A DNA stretch of 64,000 bases, taken from assembly GCF_047324175.1 (NCBI RefSeq), contig NZ_CP178732.1:2480001-2544000 (forward strand), given 5' to 3'. This DNA is from Acerihabitans sp015654925. GTDB lineage: Bacteria; Pseudomonadota; Gammaproteobacteria; Enterobacterales; Enterobacteriaceae. How positions within the stretch are numbered: position 1 is the first letter of the stretch; every line of letters begins with the position of its first letter. The notes under the pieces were generated by a model. That model ran no database searches. It worked only from the letters and a program-made list of their open reading frames with translations, and was not told the origin of the DNA. The translations under genes and the position numbers were made by a program. This document shows, one piece after another, positions 53,627-62,550 of the stretch.

Positions 53627-54634
53627 ATGATTGAAGCAGACCGCTTGATTTCCGCCGGCGTGGTGATTGCCGAAGAGGTGATAGACCGGGCCATCCGGCC
53701 GAAAACCCTGGAAGACTATATCGGCCAGCCCCATGTGCGCGAGCAAATGGAGATTTTTATCGAGGCGGCCAAAATGCGCGGCGACGCGCTGGACCATTTG
53801 CTGATCTTCGGGCCGCCCGGGTTGGGTAAAACCACCCTGGCGCATATTATCGCCAATGAAATGGGCGTCAACCTGCGCAGCACCTCCGGGCCGGTGCTGG
53901 AAAAACCGGGCGACCTGGCGGCGATGCTGACCAACCTTGAGCCCCACGACGTGCTGTTTATCGATGAAATCCATCGCCTGTCGCCGGTGGTGGAAGAAGT
54001 GCTTTATCCGGCGATGGAAGATTACCAGCTGGATATCATGATCGGCGACGGACCTGCCGCCCGCTCCATTAAAATTGAGCTGCCGCCCTTTACGCTGGTG
54101 GGGGCGACTACCCGCGCCGGTTCGCTGACCTCGCCGCTGCGCGACCGTTTTGGCATCGTCCAGCGCCTGGAGTTTTACCAGGTGGCGGATTTACAGCATA
54201 TCGTCAAGCGCAGCGCGGCGTGCCTGGAGCTGAACATTACCGAATCCGGCTCCCTGGAAATCGCCAAACGCGCGCGCGGCACGCCGCGCGTCGCCAATCG
54301 CCTGCTGCGCCGGGTCAGGGATTTCGCCGAAGTGCGCGCCCAGGGCAATATTACCGACGCAGTGGCGGTCGATGCCCTGAACATGCTGAACGTCGATACC
54401 GAGGGTTTCGATTTTATGGACCGCAAGCTGCTGCTGGCGATTATCGATAAATTTGTCGGCGGGCCGGTCGGCCTGGATAACCTGGCGGCGGCCATCGGCG
54501 AAGAGAAAGAGACCATTGAAGACGTGCTGGAGCCGTTTTTGATCCAGCAGGGATTTATCCAGCGCACCCCGCGCGGGCGTATCGCCACCGCCCATGCCTA
54601 TAAGCACTTCGGCATCGTGCGCGGCGAGCTGTAA
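53627..54634 (+). CDS. ruvB: Holliday junction branch migration ATPase RuvB
   Basis: A 335-residue AAA+ motor with RPKTLEDYIGQPHVREQ, Walker A GPPGLGKTT near residue 62, Walker B LFIDEIHRL near 110, sensor GATTRAG, and a C-terminal winged helix (GFIQRTPRGRIAT). It drives branch migration with RuvA. It converges on znuB, 28 bases away. Confidence 0.98.
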   Translation: MIEADRLISAGVVIAEEVIDRAIRPKTLEDYIGQPHVREQMEIFIEAAKMRGDALDHLLIFGPPGLGKTTLAHIIANEMGVNLRSTSGPVLEKPGDLAAMLTNLEPHDVLFIDEIHRLSPVVEEVLYPAMEDYQLDIMIGDGPAARSIKIELPPFTLVGATTRAGSLTSPLRDRFGIVQRLEFYQVADLQHIVKRSAACLELNITESGSLEIAKRARGTPRVANRLLRRVRDFAEVRAQGNITDAVAVDALNMLNVDTEGFDFMDRKLLLAIIDKFVGGPVGLDNLAAAIGEEKETIEDVLEPFLIQQGFIQRTPRGRIATAHAYKHFGIVRGEL

Positions 54635-54662
54635 AGCCAGGCCGGTATCGCCGGCGCGGCAA

Positions 54663-55448
54663 TCAAATGCGCTGGCGGTTAAACAAGCTTAATAAAAACA
54701 GCACCGAGGCGCAGAGCACCACGGACGGTCCGGCCGGCGTGTCGTACCAGGCGGAGAAGGCCAAACCGCCGGTAACGGCAATCATGCCCGCCGCTACGGC
54801 GAACAGCGCCATCTGCTCCGGCGTACGCGCAAAGCGGCGCGCGGCGGCGGCGGGAATAATCAGCAGCGAAGTGATAATCAGCGCGCCGACAAATTTCATC
54901 GCCAGGCCGATGGTCAGGGCGGTGACCAGCATCAACAGCATCTTCACGCGCGGCAGCCGAATGCCGTCCACATGGGCCAGCTCGGGGCTAATGGTTACCG
55001 ACAACAGCGCCCGCCATTGCCAGGCCAGCACCATCAGCACCACCGCCACGCCCAGGGCGATAAGCGCAATATCATCCAGCGTCACCGACAGCAGATCGCC
55101 AAACAGATACGCCATCAGATCAACACGCACGTTGGACATCAGGCTGACCACCACCAGCCCCAGGGACAACGCGCTGTGGGCCATGATCCCCAACACGGTG
55201 TCTATGGCCAGCTGCGGGTAGCGCTCCAGCCATACCAGACCCAACGCCAATAACAAGGTCACCGAAATCACCGCGTAAAAGGGATTGATATTGAGCAGCA
55301 GGCCGAACGCCACGCCCAATAACGAGGCATGGGCCAGGGTATCGCCAAAGTAGGACATCTTGCGCCATACCACAAACGATCCCAGCGGCCCGGCCGCCAT
55401 GGCCAGCAGGACGCCGGCCAGCCAGCCGGGCAACAGCAGTTCGATCAT
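54663..55448 (-). CDS. znuB: Zinc ABC transporter permease ZnuB
   Basis: A 261-residue polytopic protein of the ABC-3 family. Family features are MAAGPLGSFVVWRKMSYFGDTLAHASLLGVAFG at the start and LALGLVWLER. It forms the inner-membrane channel for high-affinity zinc uptake with ZnuC and ZnuA. Its ATG overlaps the znuC stop by four bases. Confidence 0.97.
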   Translation of the reverse strand: MIELLLPGWLAGVLLAMAAGPLGSFVVWRKMSYFGDTLAHASLLGVAFGLLLNINPFYAVISVTLLLALGLVWLERYPQLAIDTVLGIMAHSALSLGLVVVSLMSNVRVDLMAYLFGDLLSVTLDDIALIALGVAVVLMVLAWQWRALLSVTISPELAHVDGIRLPRVKMLLMLVTALTIGLAMKFVGALIITSLLIIPAAAARRFARTPEQMALFAVAAGMIAVTGGLAFSAWYDTPAGPSVVLCASVLFLLSLFNRQRI

Positions 55449-56200
55449 GACGGGCCGCCTTCGTGCCGATGTATCACCTGGCCTTGCAAATCATGCCCGT
55501 GGTTATGGCGATGCCGGTAGATGGCCAGCTGTTCCACGCCGTGATAACCGAACATGGCGATGAACTCCGGATGGGCCGACACGATTTCCGGCGTGCCGGA
55601 ACAGCAAATATGCTGGTTCAGGCACAGCACGTCGTCGGTTTTCGCCATCACCAGATGCAAATCATGGGAGACCATCAACACCGCGCAGCCCAGCGTATGG
55701 CGGATTTTATCGATAAGATCGTACAGGGCCACCTGGCCGTTTACGTCCACGCCCTGGGTCGGTTCATCCAATACCAGCAACTGCGGCCGGTTGAGCAGCG
55801 CGCGCGCCAGCAGCACCCGCTGCATTTCCCCGCCGGACAGCTTTTGCATCGGCTGCTCCAGCAGATGATCGGCCTGGACCTGTTCGAGCGCGGGAAGGAC
55901 GTCGGATTTTTTAACTCCCGGACGCAGGCGCATAAAACGGCCTACCGTCAGCGGCAGGGTGACATCCAGGTGAATTTTTTGCGGTACATAACCGATACGC
56001 AGTTTTGTCTCGCGGCGCAGCGTACCGCCGGTGGTGGGCACCAGGCCGAGCACTACGCGCACCAGCGTCGATTTTCCCGCGCCATTAGGCCCCATGAGCG
56101 TAAGAATGCGCCCGGGATATAAAGAAAACGAGACGTTGCGTAAAACCTGTTTTTGCCCGAAAGAGACGGAAATTTGATTTAGCGTTACCAGACTGATCAT
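55445..56200 (-). CDS. znuC: Zinc ABC transporter ATPase ZnuC
   Basis: A 251-residue ABC ATPase with Walker A GPNGAGKST near residue 37, signature LSGGEMQR, and Walker B LLVLDEPTQGVD. The C-terminal tail is His-rich (YRHRHNHGHD), as in enterobacterial ZnuC. It powers ZnuB. It is divergent from znuA across a Zur operator. Confidence 0.97.
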   Translation of the reverse strand: MISLVTLNQISVSFGQKQVLRNVSFSLYPGRILTLMGPNGAGKSTLVRVVLGLVPTTGGTLRRETKLRIGYVPQKIHLDVTLPLTVGRFMRLRPGVKKSDVLPALEQVQADHLLEQPMQKLSGGEMQRVLLARALLNRPQLLVLDEPTQGVDVNGQVALYDLIDKIRHTLGCAVLMVSHDLHLVMAKTDDVLCLNQHICCSGTPEIVSAHPEFIAMFGYHGVEQLAIYRHRHNHGHDLQGQVIHRHEGGPS

Positions 56201-56225
56201 GTGAATTACGGTTACGAAACGGCTA

Positions 56226-56244
56226 AAATGTTATAATATCACAC
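56226..56244. promoter_or_regulatory. Zur operator between znuA and znuCB
   Basis: AAATGTTATAATATCACAC matches the E. coli Zur box in the same intergenic position. Zinc-bound Zur would repress both divergent units. Confidence 0.85.
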
Positions 56245-56274
56245 ACCTTACCGTTGCCGAAGAGAATTATCATC

Positions 56275-57204
56275 ATGAATCCACAGAAGAAAAAAACCAT
56301 CCGGCTGCTGTTGGCCGGGCTTTGCGTGCTGGCCGTCGCCAGCGGCCAGGCCCGTGCCAATATCGTCACCTCCATTCGGCCGCTGGGTTTTATCGCCTCC
56401 GCCATCGGCGACGGGGTGATCGCCACGGACGTATTGCTGCCGGACGGCGCCTCTCCCCATGATTATGCGCTGCGTCCTTCCGATATCCGGCGCATCCAGC
56501 AGGCCGACTTGATGATCTGGGTCGGCCCGGAACTGGAGGCATTCTTGACTAAACCGGTGGGAACATTACCCGCCGGCAAAAGCCTGACGCTATCCGCCTT
56601 GCCCGCCATTGCGCCGCTGCTGATGAAAGGGGACGACCATGAGGAAGAAGCGGATCATGGTGCCGACGACCACCATCACGGCGAATATAATATGCATATC
56701 TGGCTGTCTCCCGCCATCGCGGCCCAATCCGCCATCGCCATTCATGACCAATTATTGCGGCTGATGCCCGATAAAAAATCACAATTAGACGCGAATCTAC
56801 TGTTTTTCACCGCATCATTGACAAAAAATGACAAAAATATCGCTACAATGCTAGCGCCGGTGAGCGGTAAAGGCTATTTCGTGTTTCACGATGCCTATGG
56901 TTATTTTGAAAAAAAATATGGTTTGACCCCGCTGGGGCATTTTACCGTAAATCCCGAAATACAGCCGGGCGCTCAGGCACTACATCACATTCGAACACAG
57001 TTGGTTGAGCAAAAAGCCGCGTGCGTTTTTGCTGAGCCGCAATTCAGGCCAGCCGTTATCAACGCTGTCGCCAAAGGAACCCTTGTCCGTATCGGCACGT
57101 TGGATCCCTTGGGAAGCGGTATCGCATTGGGCAAGGACAGTTATATAAACTTCTTGCTGCAATTGACGAACCAGTACGTGAGCTGCCTGGAGAAGAACTC
57201 ATGA
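56275..57204 (+). CDS. znuA: Periplasmic zinc-binding protein ZnuA
   Basis: A 309-residue cluster A-I solute-binding protein. A signal peptide (MNPQKKKTIRLLLAGLCVLAVASGQARA) precedes the mature start NIVTSIRPLGFIASAI. Zinc ligands lie in SPHDYALRP and NMHIWLSP, and a charged His-rich loop (DDHEEEADHGADDHHHG) sits between, as is typical. It delivers zinc to ZnuBC. The start at 56275 gives the signal peptide; an upstream TTG frame is not needed. Confidence 0.95.
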   Translation: MNPQKKKTIRLLLAGLCVLAVASGQARANIVTSIRPLGFIASAIGDGVIATDVLLPDGASPHDYALRPSDIRRIQQADLMIWVGPELEAFLTKPVGTLPAGKSLTLSALPAIAPLLMKGDDHEEEADHGADDHHHGEYNMHIWLSPAIAAQSAIAIHDQLLRLMPDKKSQLDANLLFFTASLTKNDKNIATMLAPVSGKGYFVFHDAYGYFEKKYGLTPLGHFTVNPEIQPGAQALHHIRTQLVEQKAACVFAEPQFRPAVINAVAKGTLVRIGTLDPLGSGIALGKDSYINFLLQLTNQYVSCLEKNS

Positions 57205-57216
57205 GGATAGGAATCA

Positions 57217-58548
57217 GTGCAGCAGATACTTCGCTCTCTCACCCTTGCGTATAATAATCTGCCCAGACCCCACCGCGTAATGCTGGGGTCGTTGACCGTG
57301 GTGACCCTGGCCGTCGCGGTCTGGCGTCCCTATGTATACTCCCCGGTTATGGAACCCACGGCGCCTCCCCGCACCGCACCGGCCGTTAACCAACCCGTGC
57401 AGGAACTTACCCCCGAAGCCAGCGAACCCATCGATCAATCCGCCGCGGATAACGATGACGACGTGCCGCCGGAAGACGATCTAGACGAGAAGGTCGCAGG
57501 TGAGACGGGGGTCCATGAATATGTCGTCTCCACCGGCGATACGCTAAGCAGCATCCTGACCCAGTACGGCATCGATATGTCGGATGTCAGCCAGTTGGCC
57601 CAGCAATTCCCGCAATTACGTAATCTGAAGATCGGACAGCAAATTTCCTGGACCCTTACGGACGCCGGCGAACTGCAGCGCCTGACTTGGGAAATGTCGC
57701 GCCGCGAAACCCGCACCTACGATCGCGTGGGCAATAATTTCAAAGAGAGCATCGCCAACCTGGCCGGGGAATGGAAAAACACCAGTCTCACCGGGGAAGT
57801 GAACGGCAGTTTTGTGAATAGCGCCCGTGCGGCGGGATTGTCCAGCGCAGAAGTCAGCGCGGTGATCAAGGCGATGCAATGGCAGCTCGATTTCCGCAAA
57901 TTGCAAAAAGGCGACCAGTTCGCCGTCCTGACTTCGCGCGAAATGCTGGATGGGCGCAGCGAACAAAGCGAACTGGTGGCCGTGCGCCTCAACACCGGCG
58001 GCAAAGATTATTATTCGTTCCGCGCCGAGGACGGCAAATTCTATAACCGCGACGGGGCGGGCCTGGCCAAAGGTTTTATGCGTTTTCCCACCACCAAGCA
58101 GTTCCGGGTGTCGTCCAATTTTAATCCCCGCCGGTTAAATCCGGTTACCGGACGCATAGCGCCGCACCGCGGCGTAGATTTCGCCATGCCGGTGGGCACG
58201 CCGGTAATGGCCATCGGCGACGGCGAAGTGGTGGTCAGTAAAAACGGCGACGGGGCCGGCAATTACGTGGCCATTCGCCATGGGCGCCAATACATGACCC
58301 GCTATATGCACCTGAAAAAATTACTGGTGAAACCGGGTCAGAAAGTGAAACGCGGCGATCGCATCGCGCTGTCGGGCAATACCGGGCGCTCCACCGGCCC
58401 GCACCTGCATTATGAAATCTGGATCAACCAGCAGGCGGTCAACCCCCTGACGGCAAAACTTCCCCGTACCGAAGGGCTGGCCGGTAAGGAACGGCTGGAC
58501 TATCTGGCGCAGGTTCGTGAAGCCATGCCGCAACTGCAATTCAATTGA
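57217..58548 (+). CDS. mepM: Murein DD-endopeptidase MepM
   Basis: A 443-residue protein of MepM length. An N-terminal membrane anchor near residues 20-40 precedes an OapA/LysM-like domain (EYVVSTGDTLSSILTQYGID) and a C-terminal M23 peptidase domain with HRGVDFAMPVG and GPHLHYEIW zinc ligands. It cuts DD cross-links to allow peptidoglycan growth. The start is GTG at 57217. It follows znuA after 12 bases, as in E. coli. Confidence 0.95.
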   Translation: MQQILRSLTLAYNNLPRPHRVMLGSLTVVTLAVAVWRPYVYSPVMEPTAPPRTAPAVNQPVQELTPEASEPIDQSAADNDDDVPPEDDLDEKVAGETGVHEYVVSTGDTLSSILTQYGIDMSDVSQLAQQFPQLRNLKIGQQISWTLTDAGELQRLTWEMSRRETRTYDRVGNNFKESIANLAGEWKNTSLTGEVNGSFVNSARAAGLSSAEVSAVIKAMQWQLDFRKLQKGDQFAVLTSREMLDGRSEQSELVAVRLNTGGKDYYSFRAEDGKFYNRDGAGLAKGFMRFPTTKQFRVSSNFNPRRLNPVTGRIAPHRGVDFAMPVGTPVMAIGDGEVVVSKNGDGAGNYVAIRHGRQYMTRYMHLKKLLVKPGQKVKRGDRIALSGNTGRSTGPHLHYEIWINQQAVNPLTAKLPRTEGLAGKERLDYLAQVREAMPQLQFN

Positions 58549-58560
58549 TATGTTATCTTA

Positions 58561-58592
58561 ACGGCAAGCGAAAGATGATCGCTTGCCGTTTT
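58561..58592 (+). terminator. Intrinsic terminator of mepM
   Basis: A perfect ten-pair stem ACGGCAAGCG / CGCTTGCCGT with a nine-base loop is followed by a short T tract. It lies 12 bases after the mepM stop. Confidence 0.85.
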
Positions 58593-58702
58593 ATGTTTAT
58601 CATTATCGCGACGGTACGCTAAGCAGGGCCAGAGAGCCCGCCTAATCAATTGACGTCACAGGTCATTGACCTTTTTTGGCAATTGACAGCAAAGAGAGTT
58701 GC

Positions 58703-59665
58703 ATGGAAAACGATAATAAAACCAACGCCATTGAGTTTGTTCCGCTATTTAAGCCCGCCTTTTATCATCCCCGTTATTGGGGCGTCTGGTGCGGCATCGG
58801 CCTGATCGCCGGGGCAACGTATATACCTCCCCGCCTGCGTGACCCGGTTTTGGGGGCCATCGGCCGCCTGGCGGGCAAAGTCGCCAAAGGCGCCCGCCAT
58901 CGCGCCCGGGTTAATTTGCAATACTGCATGCCGGAATTAAGCGAGCCGGCGCGCGAACAGATCATCGACGATATGTTTGCCACGGTGCCCCAGTCAACGG
59001 TGCTGATGGCCGAACTGGCGTGCCGTGACCCCGAGCGGCTGCTCAGCCGGGTGCAATGGCACGGCGCGGAGATCATCGAACAGGCCACGCAGCAGCAGCG
59101 TAATATTATTTTCCTGGTGCCGCACGGCTGGGCGGTGGATGTGCCCGCCATGCTGATGTCATCCCAGGGGCACAAGGTCGCCGGTATGTTCCATAATCAG
59201 CGCAATGAGCTGGTGGATTATATGTGGAACCGGGTGCGCCGTCGTTTCGGCGGCCGTCTGCATGCGCGCAACGACGGCGTCAAACCTTTCGTCACGTCGG
59301 TGCGCCAGGGCTGGTGGGGGTATTACCTGCCGGATCAGGATCATGGCCCCGAGCACAGCGAATTCGTGGATTTTTTCGCCACCTACAAAGCGACGCTGCC
59401 GGCTATAGGGCGTTTGATGAAAATTTGCCGGGCGGCGGTAATCCCGTTATTCCCGGTATATAACAGTAAAACCAGCCAGCTCGATATTTACGTGCGCCCG
59501 CCGATGGATGATATCGCCGCTGCGGACGATCGCGTTATTGCCCGGCGCATGAACGAGGAAGTGGAGAATTTGGTCGGGCCGAACCCGGAGCAGTACACCT
59601 GGATTTTGAAACTGCTGAAAACCCGCAAACCCGGTGATAAAGATCCCTACAAACGGCAGCGCTGA
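58703..59665 (+). CDS. lpxM: Lipid A myristoyltransferase LpxM
   Basis: A 320-residue late acyltransferase with the catalytic HX4D motif in VPHGWAVD, the conserved GMFHNQRN-like GMFHNQRNELVDY, and LPDQDHGPEHSEFVDFFATYKATLPAI. It adds the secondary myristate to lipid A at the inner membrane. AGAGAG precedes the ATG at 58703; the upstream ATG at 58676 gives an unlikely longer form. Confidence 0.95.
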   Translation: MENDNKTNAIEFVPLFKPAFYHPRYWGVWCGIGLIAGATYIPPRLRDPVLGAIGRLAGKVAKGARHRARVNLQYCMPELSEPAREQIIDDMFATVPQSTVLMAELACRDPERLLSRVQWHGAEIIEQATQQQRNIIFLVPHGWAVDVPAMLMSSQGHKVAGMFHNQRNELVDYMWNRVRRRFGGRLHARNDGVKPFVTSVRQGWWGYYLPDQDHGPEHSEFVDFFATYKATLPAIGRLMKICRAAVIPLFPVYNSKTSQLDIYVRPPMDDIAAADDRVIARRMNEEVENLVGPNPEQYTWILKLLKTRKPGDKDPYKRQR

Positions 59666-59671
59666 GGAAAG

Positions 59672-59695
59672 CAAGGGCGCCGGGAGGCGCCCTTG
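59672..59695. terminator. Stem-loop between convergent lpxM and pykA
   Basis: A perfect ten-pair stem CAAGGGCGCC / GGCGCCCTTG with a four-base loop. There is no clear T tract on the plus side and only a broken one on the minus side, so it may act as a weak bidirectional terminator. Confidence 0.65.
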
Positions 59696-59723
59696 ACTAT
59701 ATTCAACTACCTTGGGATGGGCG

Positions 59724-61166
59724 TTATTCCACCCGCAGGATGCGGCTGGTATTGGTGGTGCCGACCATGCTCATTACATCGCCCTGGGTGATGATTACCA
59801 GATCGCCGGACATCAGGAACCCTTTGTCCCGCAGCAGGTTGGCGGCGCTGGTTGCCGCTACCACGCCATCGCCGTCGCTGTCGAAATAGACCGGCGTAAC
59901 GCCGCGGTAGAGCGCGGTGAGGTTGAGCGTGTGCTCATGGCGCGACAGGGCGAATATCGGCAGACCGGAGCTGATACGCGACATCATGAGCGAGGTGCGG
60001 CCGGATTCGGTCATGGTGATAATGGCGCTGACGCCCTTGAGATGATTGGCCGCGTACATGCTCGACATCGCTATCGCTTCTTCGATATTGTCGAATTGCA
60101 CATCCAGGCGATGCTTGGACACGTTGATACTGGGGATCTTTTCCGCTCCCAGACATACCCGCGCCATGGCCGCCACCGTTTCCGCGGGGTATTGGCCCGC
60201 CGCGGTTTCAGCGGACAGCATCACCGCATCGGTGCCGTCGAGCACGGCATTGGCCACATCCATGACTTCGGCGCGGGTAGGCATCGGATTGGTAATCATC
60301 GACTCCATCATCTGGGTGGCGGTAATCACCGCGCGGTTAAGCTTGCGCGCCCGGCGGATCAGTTTTTTCTGGATGCCCACCAGTTCCGGGTCGCCGATTT
60401 CCACGCCTAAGTCCCCGCGGGCCACCATCACCACATCGGAGGCCAGGATTATATCGTCCATGGCTTCGTCGCTGGCCACCGCTTCGGCGCGCTCCACCTT
60501 GGACACGATCTTGGCGTTGCAGCCGGCGTCGCGGGCCAGCCGGCGCGCGAGGTTCAGATCCTCGCCGGTACGGGGAAAGGACACCGCCAGATAATCCACG
60601 CCGATTTTTGCGGCGGTAATGATATCGGCCTTATCTTTTTCGGTCAGCGCCGGGGCCGACAATCCGCCGCCCATTTTATTAATGCCTTTATTATTGGACA
60701 GCGGGCCGCCCACGGTCACTTCGGTAAATACCTTCATGCCCTGGACTTCGCGCACCTTCAACTGCACGCGGCCGTCATCCAACAGCAGGATATCGCCGGG
60801 CACGACATCGCCAGGCAAGCCTTTATAATCGATACCGACTTGTTCCCGATCCCCTTCACCGACACCCAGATTGGCGTCCAGAAGAAACTTATCGCCCACG
60901 CTCAGGAACACCTTGCCTTCCCTGAAAGTCGAAACGCGAATTTTTGGTCCTTGTAGATCCCCAAGGATTGCCACGTGCCGTCCGAGCTTGGCAGCAATTT
61001 CACGAACTTTATTGGCACGGGTGAAATGGTCTTCCGCGGTGCCATGGGAGAAATTGAGGCGTACCACGTTGGCTCCGGCAGCAATAATTTTTTCCAAATT
61101 ATTGTCACGGTCGGTGGCGGGCCCCAGTGTGGTTACAATCTTGGTTCTTCTGAGCCGTCTGGACAT
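59724..61166 (-). CDS. pykA: Pyruvate kinase II
   Basis: A 480-residue enzyme of PykA length. It starts MSRRLRRTKIVTTLGPATD, with VVRLNFSHG near residue 33, the active-site MVARGDLGVEI near 285, and KLNRAVITATQMMESM. It converts phosphoenolpyruvate and ADP to pyruvate and ATP. The start at 61166 has GGAGTTATCA upstream; an upstream in-frame extension is rejected. hexR and zwf follow upstream, as in E. coli. Confidence 0.97.
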   Translation of the reverse strand: MSRRLRRTKIVTTLGPATDRDNNLEKIIAAGANVVRLNFSHGTAEDHFTRANKVREIAAKLGRHVAILGDLQGPKIRVSTFREGKVFLSVGDKFLLDANLGVGEGDREQVGIDYKGLPGDVVPGDILLLDDGRVQLKVREVQGMKVFTEVTVGGPLSNNKGINKMGGGLSAPALTEKDKADIITAAKIGVDYLAVSFPRTGEDLNLARRLARDAGCNAKIVSKVERAEAVASDEAMDDIILASDVVMVARGDLGVEIGDPELVGIQKKLIRRARKLNRAVITATQMMESMITNPMPTRAEVMDVANAVLDGTDAVMLSAETAAGQYPAETVAAMARVCLGAEKIPSINVSKHRLDVQFDNIEEAIAMSSMYAANHLKGVSAIITMTESGRTSLMMSRISSGLPIFALSRHEHTLNLTALYRGVTPVYFDSDGDGVVAATSAANLLRDKGFLMSGDLVIITQGDVMSMVGTTNTSRILRVE

Positions 61167-61353
61167 TGATAACTCCGTTGACTTGGATATTAAGGTGTTG
61201 CAAAAAATATCGGATCTTCCGCTTCCGGCGGATGATAACCCTGCTTGGCCGCCCGTCGGCATGAATCCGGCTGTGCTAAAATGTTCCTCACCTTTACGGC
61301 GATTCGGTCAGTTGCGGAACTTTAATAAAATTTATTTTTCATATAATACGGTA

Positions 61354-62223
61354 TTAATCAAATTTATATGTTGCGGAATCTGCTTTATCAAAGCGCGATT
61401 CCTTCAAAGCTTCCTTGACCCTCTTCAAGTTATCCCTGAATTTAGCGCCGCGGCGCAAAGTAAATCCGGTGGCCAGCACGTCGATCAGGGTCAATTGCGC
61501 AATTCTCGATATCATTGGCATAAAGACATCGGTATCCTCTGGTACGTCAAGGGCCAGGGTCAGCGAGGCTTCATAGGCCAGGGGAGAGAACTGCGACGTG
61601 ATGGCGATAACGGTGGCATCATTCTCGCGCGCCAGTTGCGCCAGGTCCACCAGCATTTTTGTCCTGCCGGTATGGGAGATAAGCACCACGACGTCCCCTT
61701 CGCTGGAGTTCATGCAGCTCATGCGCTGCATAACGATATCTTCCGAGTAGACGATGGGGATATTAAAACGGAAAAATTTGTTCATGGCGTCGTGGGCCAC
61801 CGCCGCGGAGGCGCCTAAACCGAAAAACGAGATTTTTTTGGCCTGGGTGAGCAAATCCACCGCCCGGTTCACCGCTGCGATATCCAACCGGGTTTTCACC
61901 TGCTCCAGGCTGGCCATGGTAGACTCGAAAATTTTCACGGTATACGAATCGACGCCGTCATTCTCGTCCACATTACGGTTTACATAAGGTGTACCATTAG
62001 CCAAACTCTGTGCGAGCTGTAATTTGAAATCGGGGTAACCCTTGGTATCCAGGCGGCGGCAAAAACGGTTGACGGTCGGCTCGCTTACCTCCGCCATCCG
62101 GGCCAGGATGGCTATGCTGGAATGAATGGCGGTTTGCGGGGCGGCCAGAATGACCTCTGCGACCTTACGCTCTGATTTACTCAGCAATTCCATATGACCG
62201 TTGATTTTGTCCAGCATGTTCAT
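61354..62223 (-). CDS. hexR: Central-carbon regulator HexR (RpiR family)
   Basis: A 289-residue protein. The N-terminal RpiR-type helix-turn-helix (SEPTVNRFCRRLDTKGYPDFKLQLAQ, residues 50-75) precedes a SIS sugar-phosphate domain (FFGLGASAAVAHDAMNKF and VLISHTGRT). HexR represses zwf and other glycolytic genes and is released by 2-keto-3-deoxy-6-phosphogluconate. The start at 62223 is the family start; two nearby upstream ATGs are possible. It is divergent from zwf, with a HexR box between. Confidence 0.95.
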   Translation of the reverse strand: MNMLDKINGHMELLSKSERKVAEVILAAPQTAIHSSIAILARMAEVSEPTVNRFCRRLDTKGYPDFKLQLAQSLANGTPYVNRNVDENDGVDSYTVKIFESTMASLEQVKTRLDIAAVNRAVDLLTQAKKISFFGLGASAAVAHDAMNKFFRFNIPIVYSEDIVMQRMSCMNSSEGDVVVLISHTGRTKMLVDLAQLARENDATVIAITSQFSPLAYEASLTLALDVPEDTDVFMPMISRIAQLTLIDVLATGFTLRRGAKFRDNLKRVKEALKESRFDKADSATYKFD

Positions 62224-62386
62224 AAGTAAATAGCTCATGGTTTTAGCCGATTTCACACAAAGGAGAAATCATTACCGATTTGATGAAATATACTACGTGC
62301 CGTAGCGCAAAGGCAGCTAATCCGGTGGCCAGGCGAGTTTTTTTGCCAGACTATGACCTGTGTCTAACTTTCAGAACTGTAATGTA

Positions 62387-62414
62387 TTGACAATATCGTT
62401 AATAAATTACATTT
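62387..62414 (+). promoter_or_regulatory. Likely zwf promoter
   Basis: TTGACA (62387-62392), 16 bases, TACATT (62409-62414). The -35 lies within TGTAATGTATTGACA (62378-62392), which matches the HexR consensus at 12 of 15 positions, so a second, weaker HexR site may overlap it. Confidence 0.55.
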
Positions 62415-62511
62415 TCGTTGCGGGCATTTTGGCGATTTTAGCCAAAAAACGGGTTGTGTCCCGGTTTTTCTAGCATTTTACTGGCCGGCATCAAAAAAAA
62501 ACCATTTTATA

Positions 62512-62526
62512 TGTAATAAAATTACA
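62512..62526. promoter_or_regulatory. HexR operator upstream of zwf
   Basis: TGTAATAAAATTACA is an exact match to the HexR palindrome TGTARTWWWAYTACA. It ends 24 bases before the zwf ATG, downstream of the predicted promoter, where bound HexR would block transcription. Confidence 0.88.
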
Positions 62527-62550
62527 AACATCCTGCACGAGGAGAGGAAC

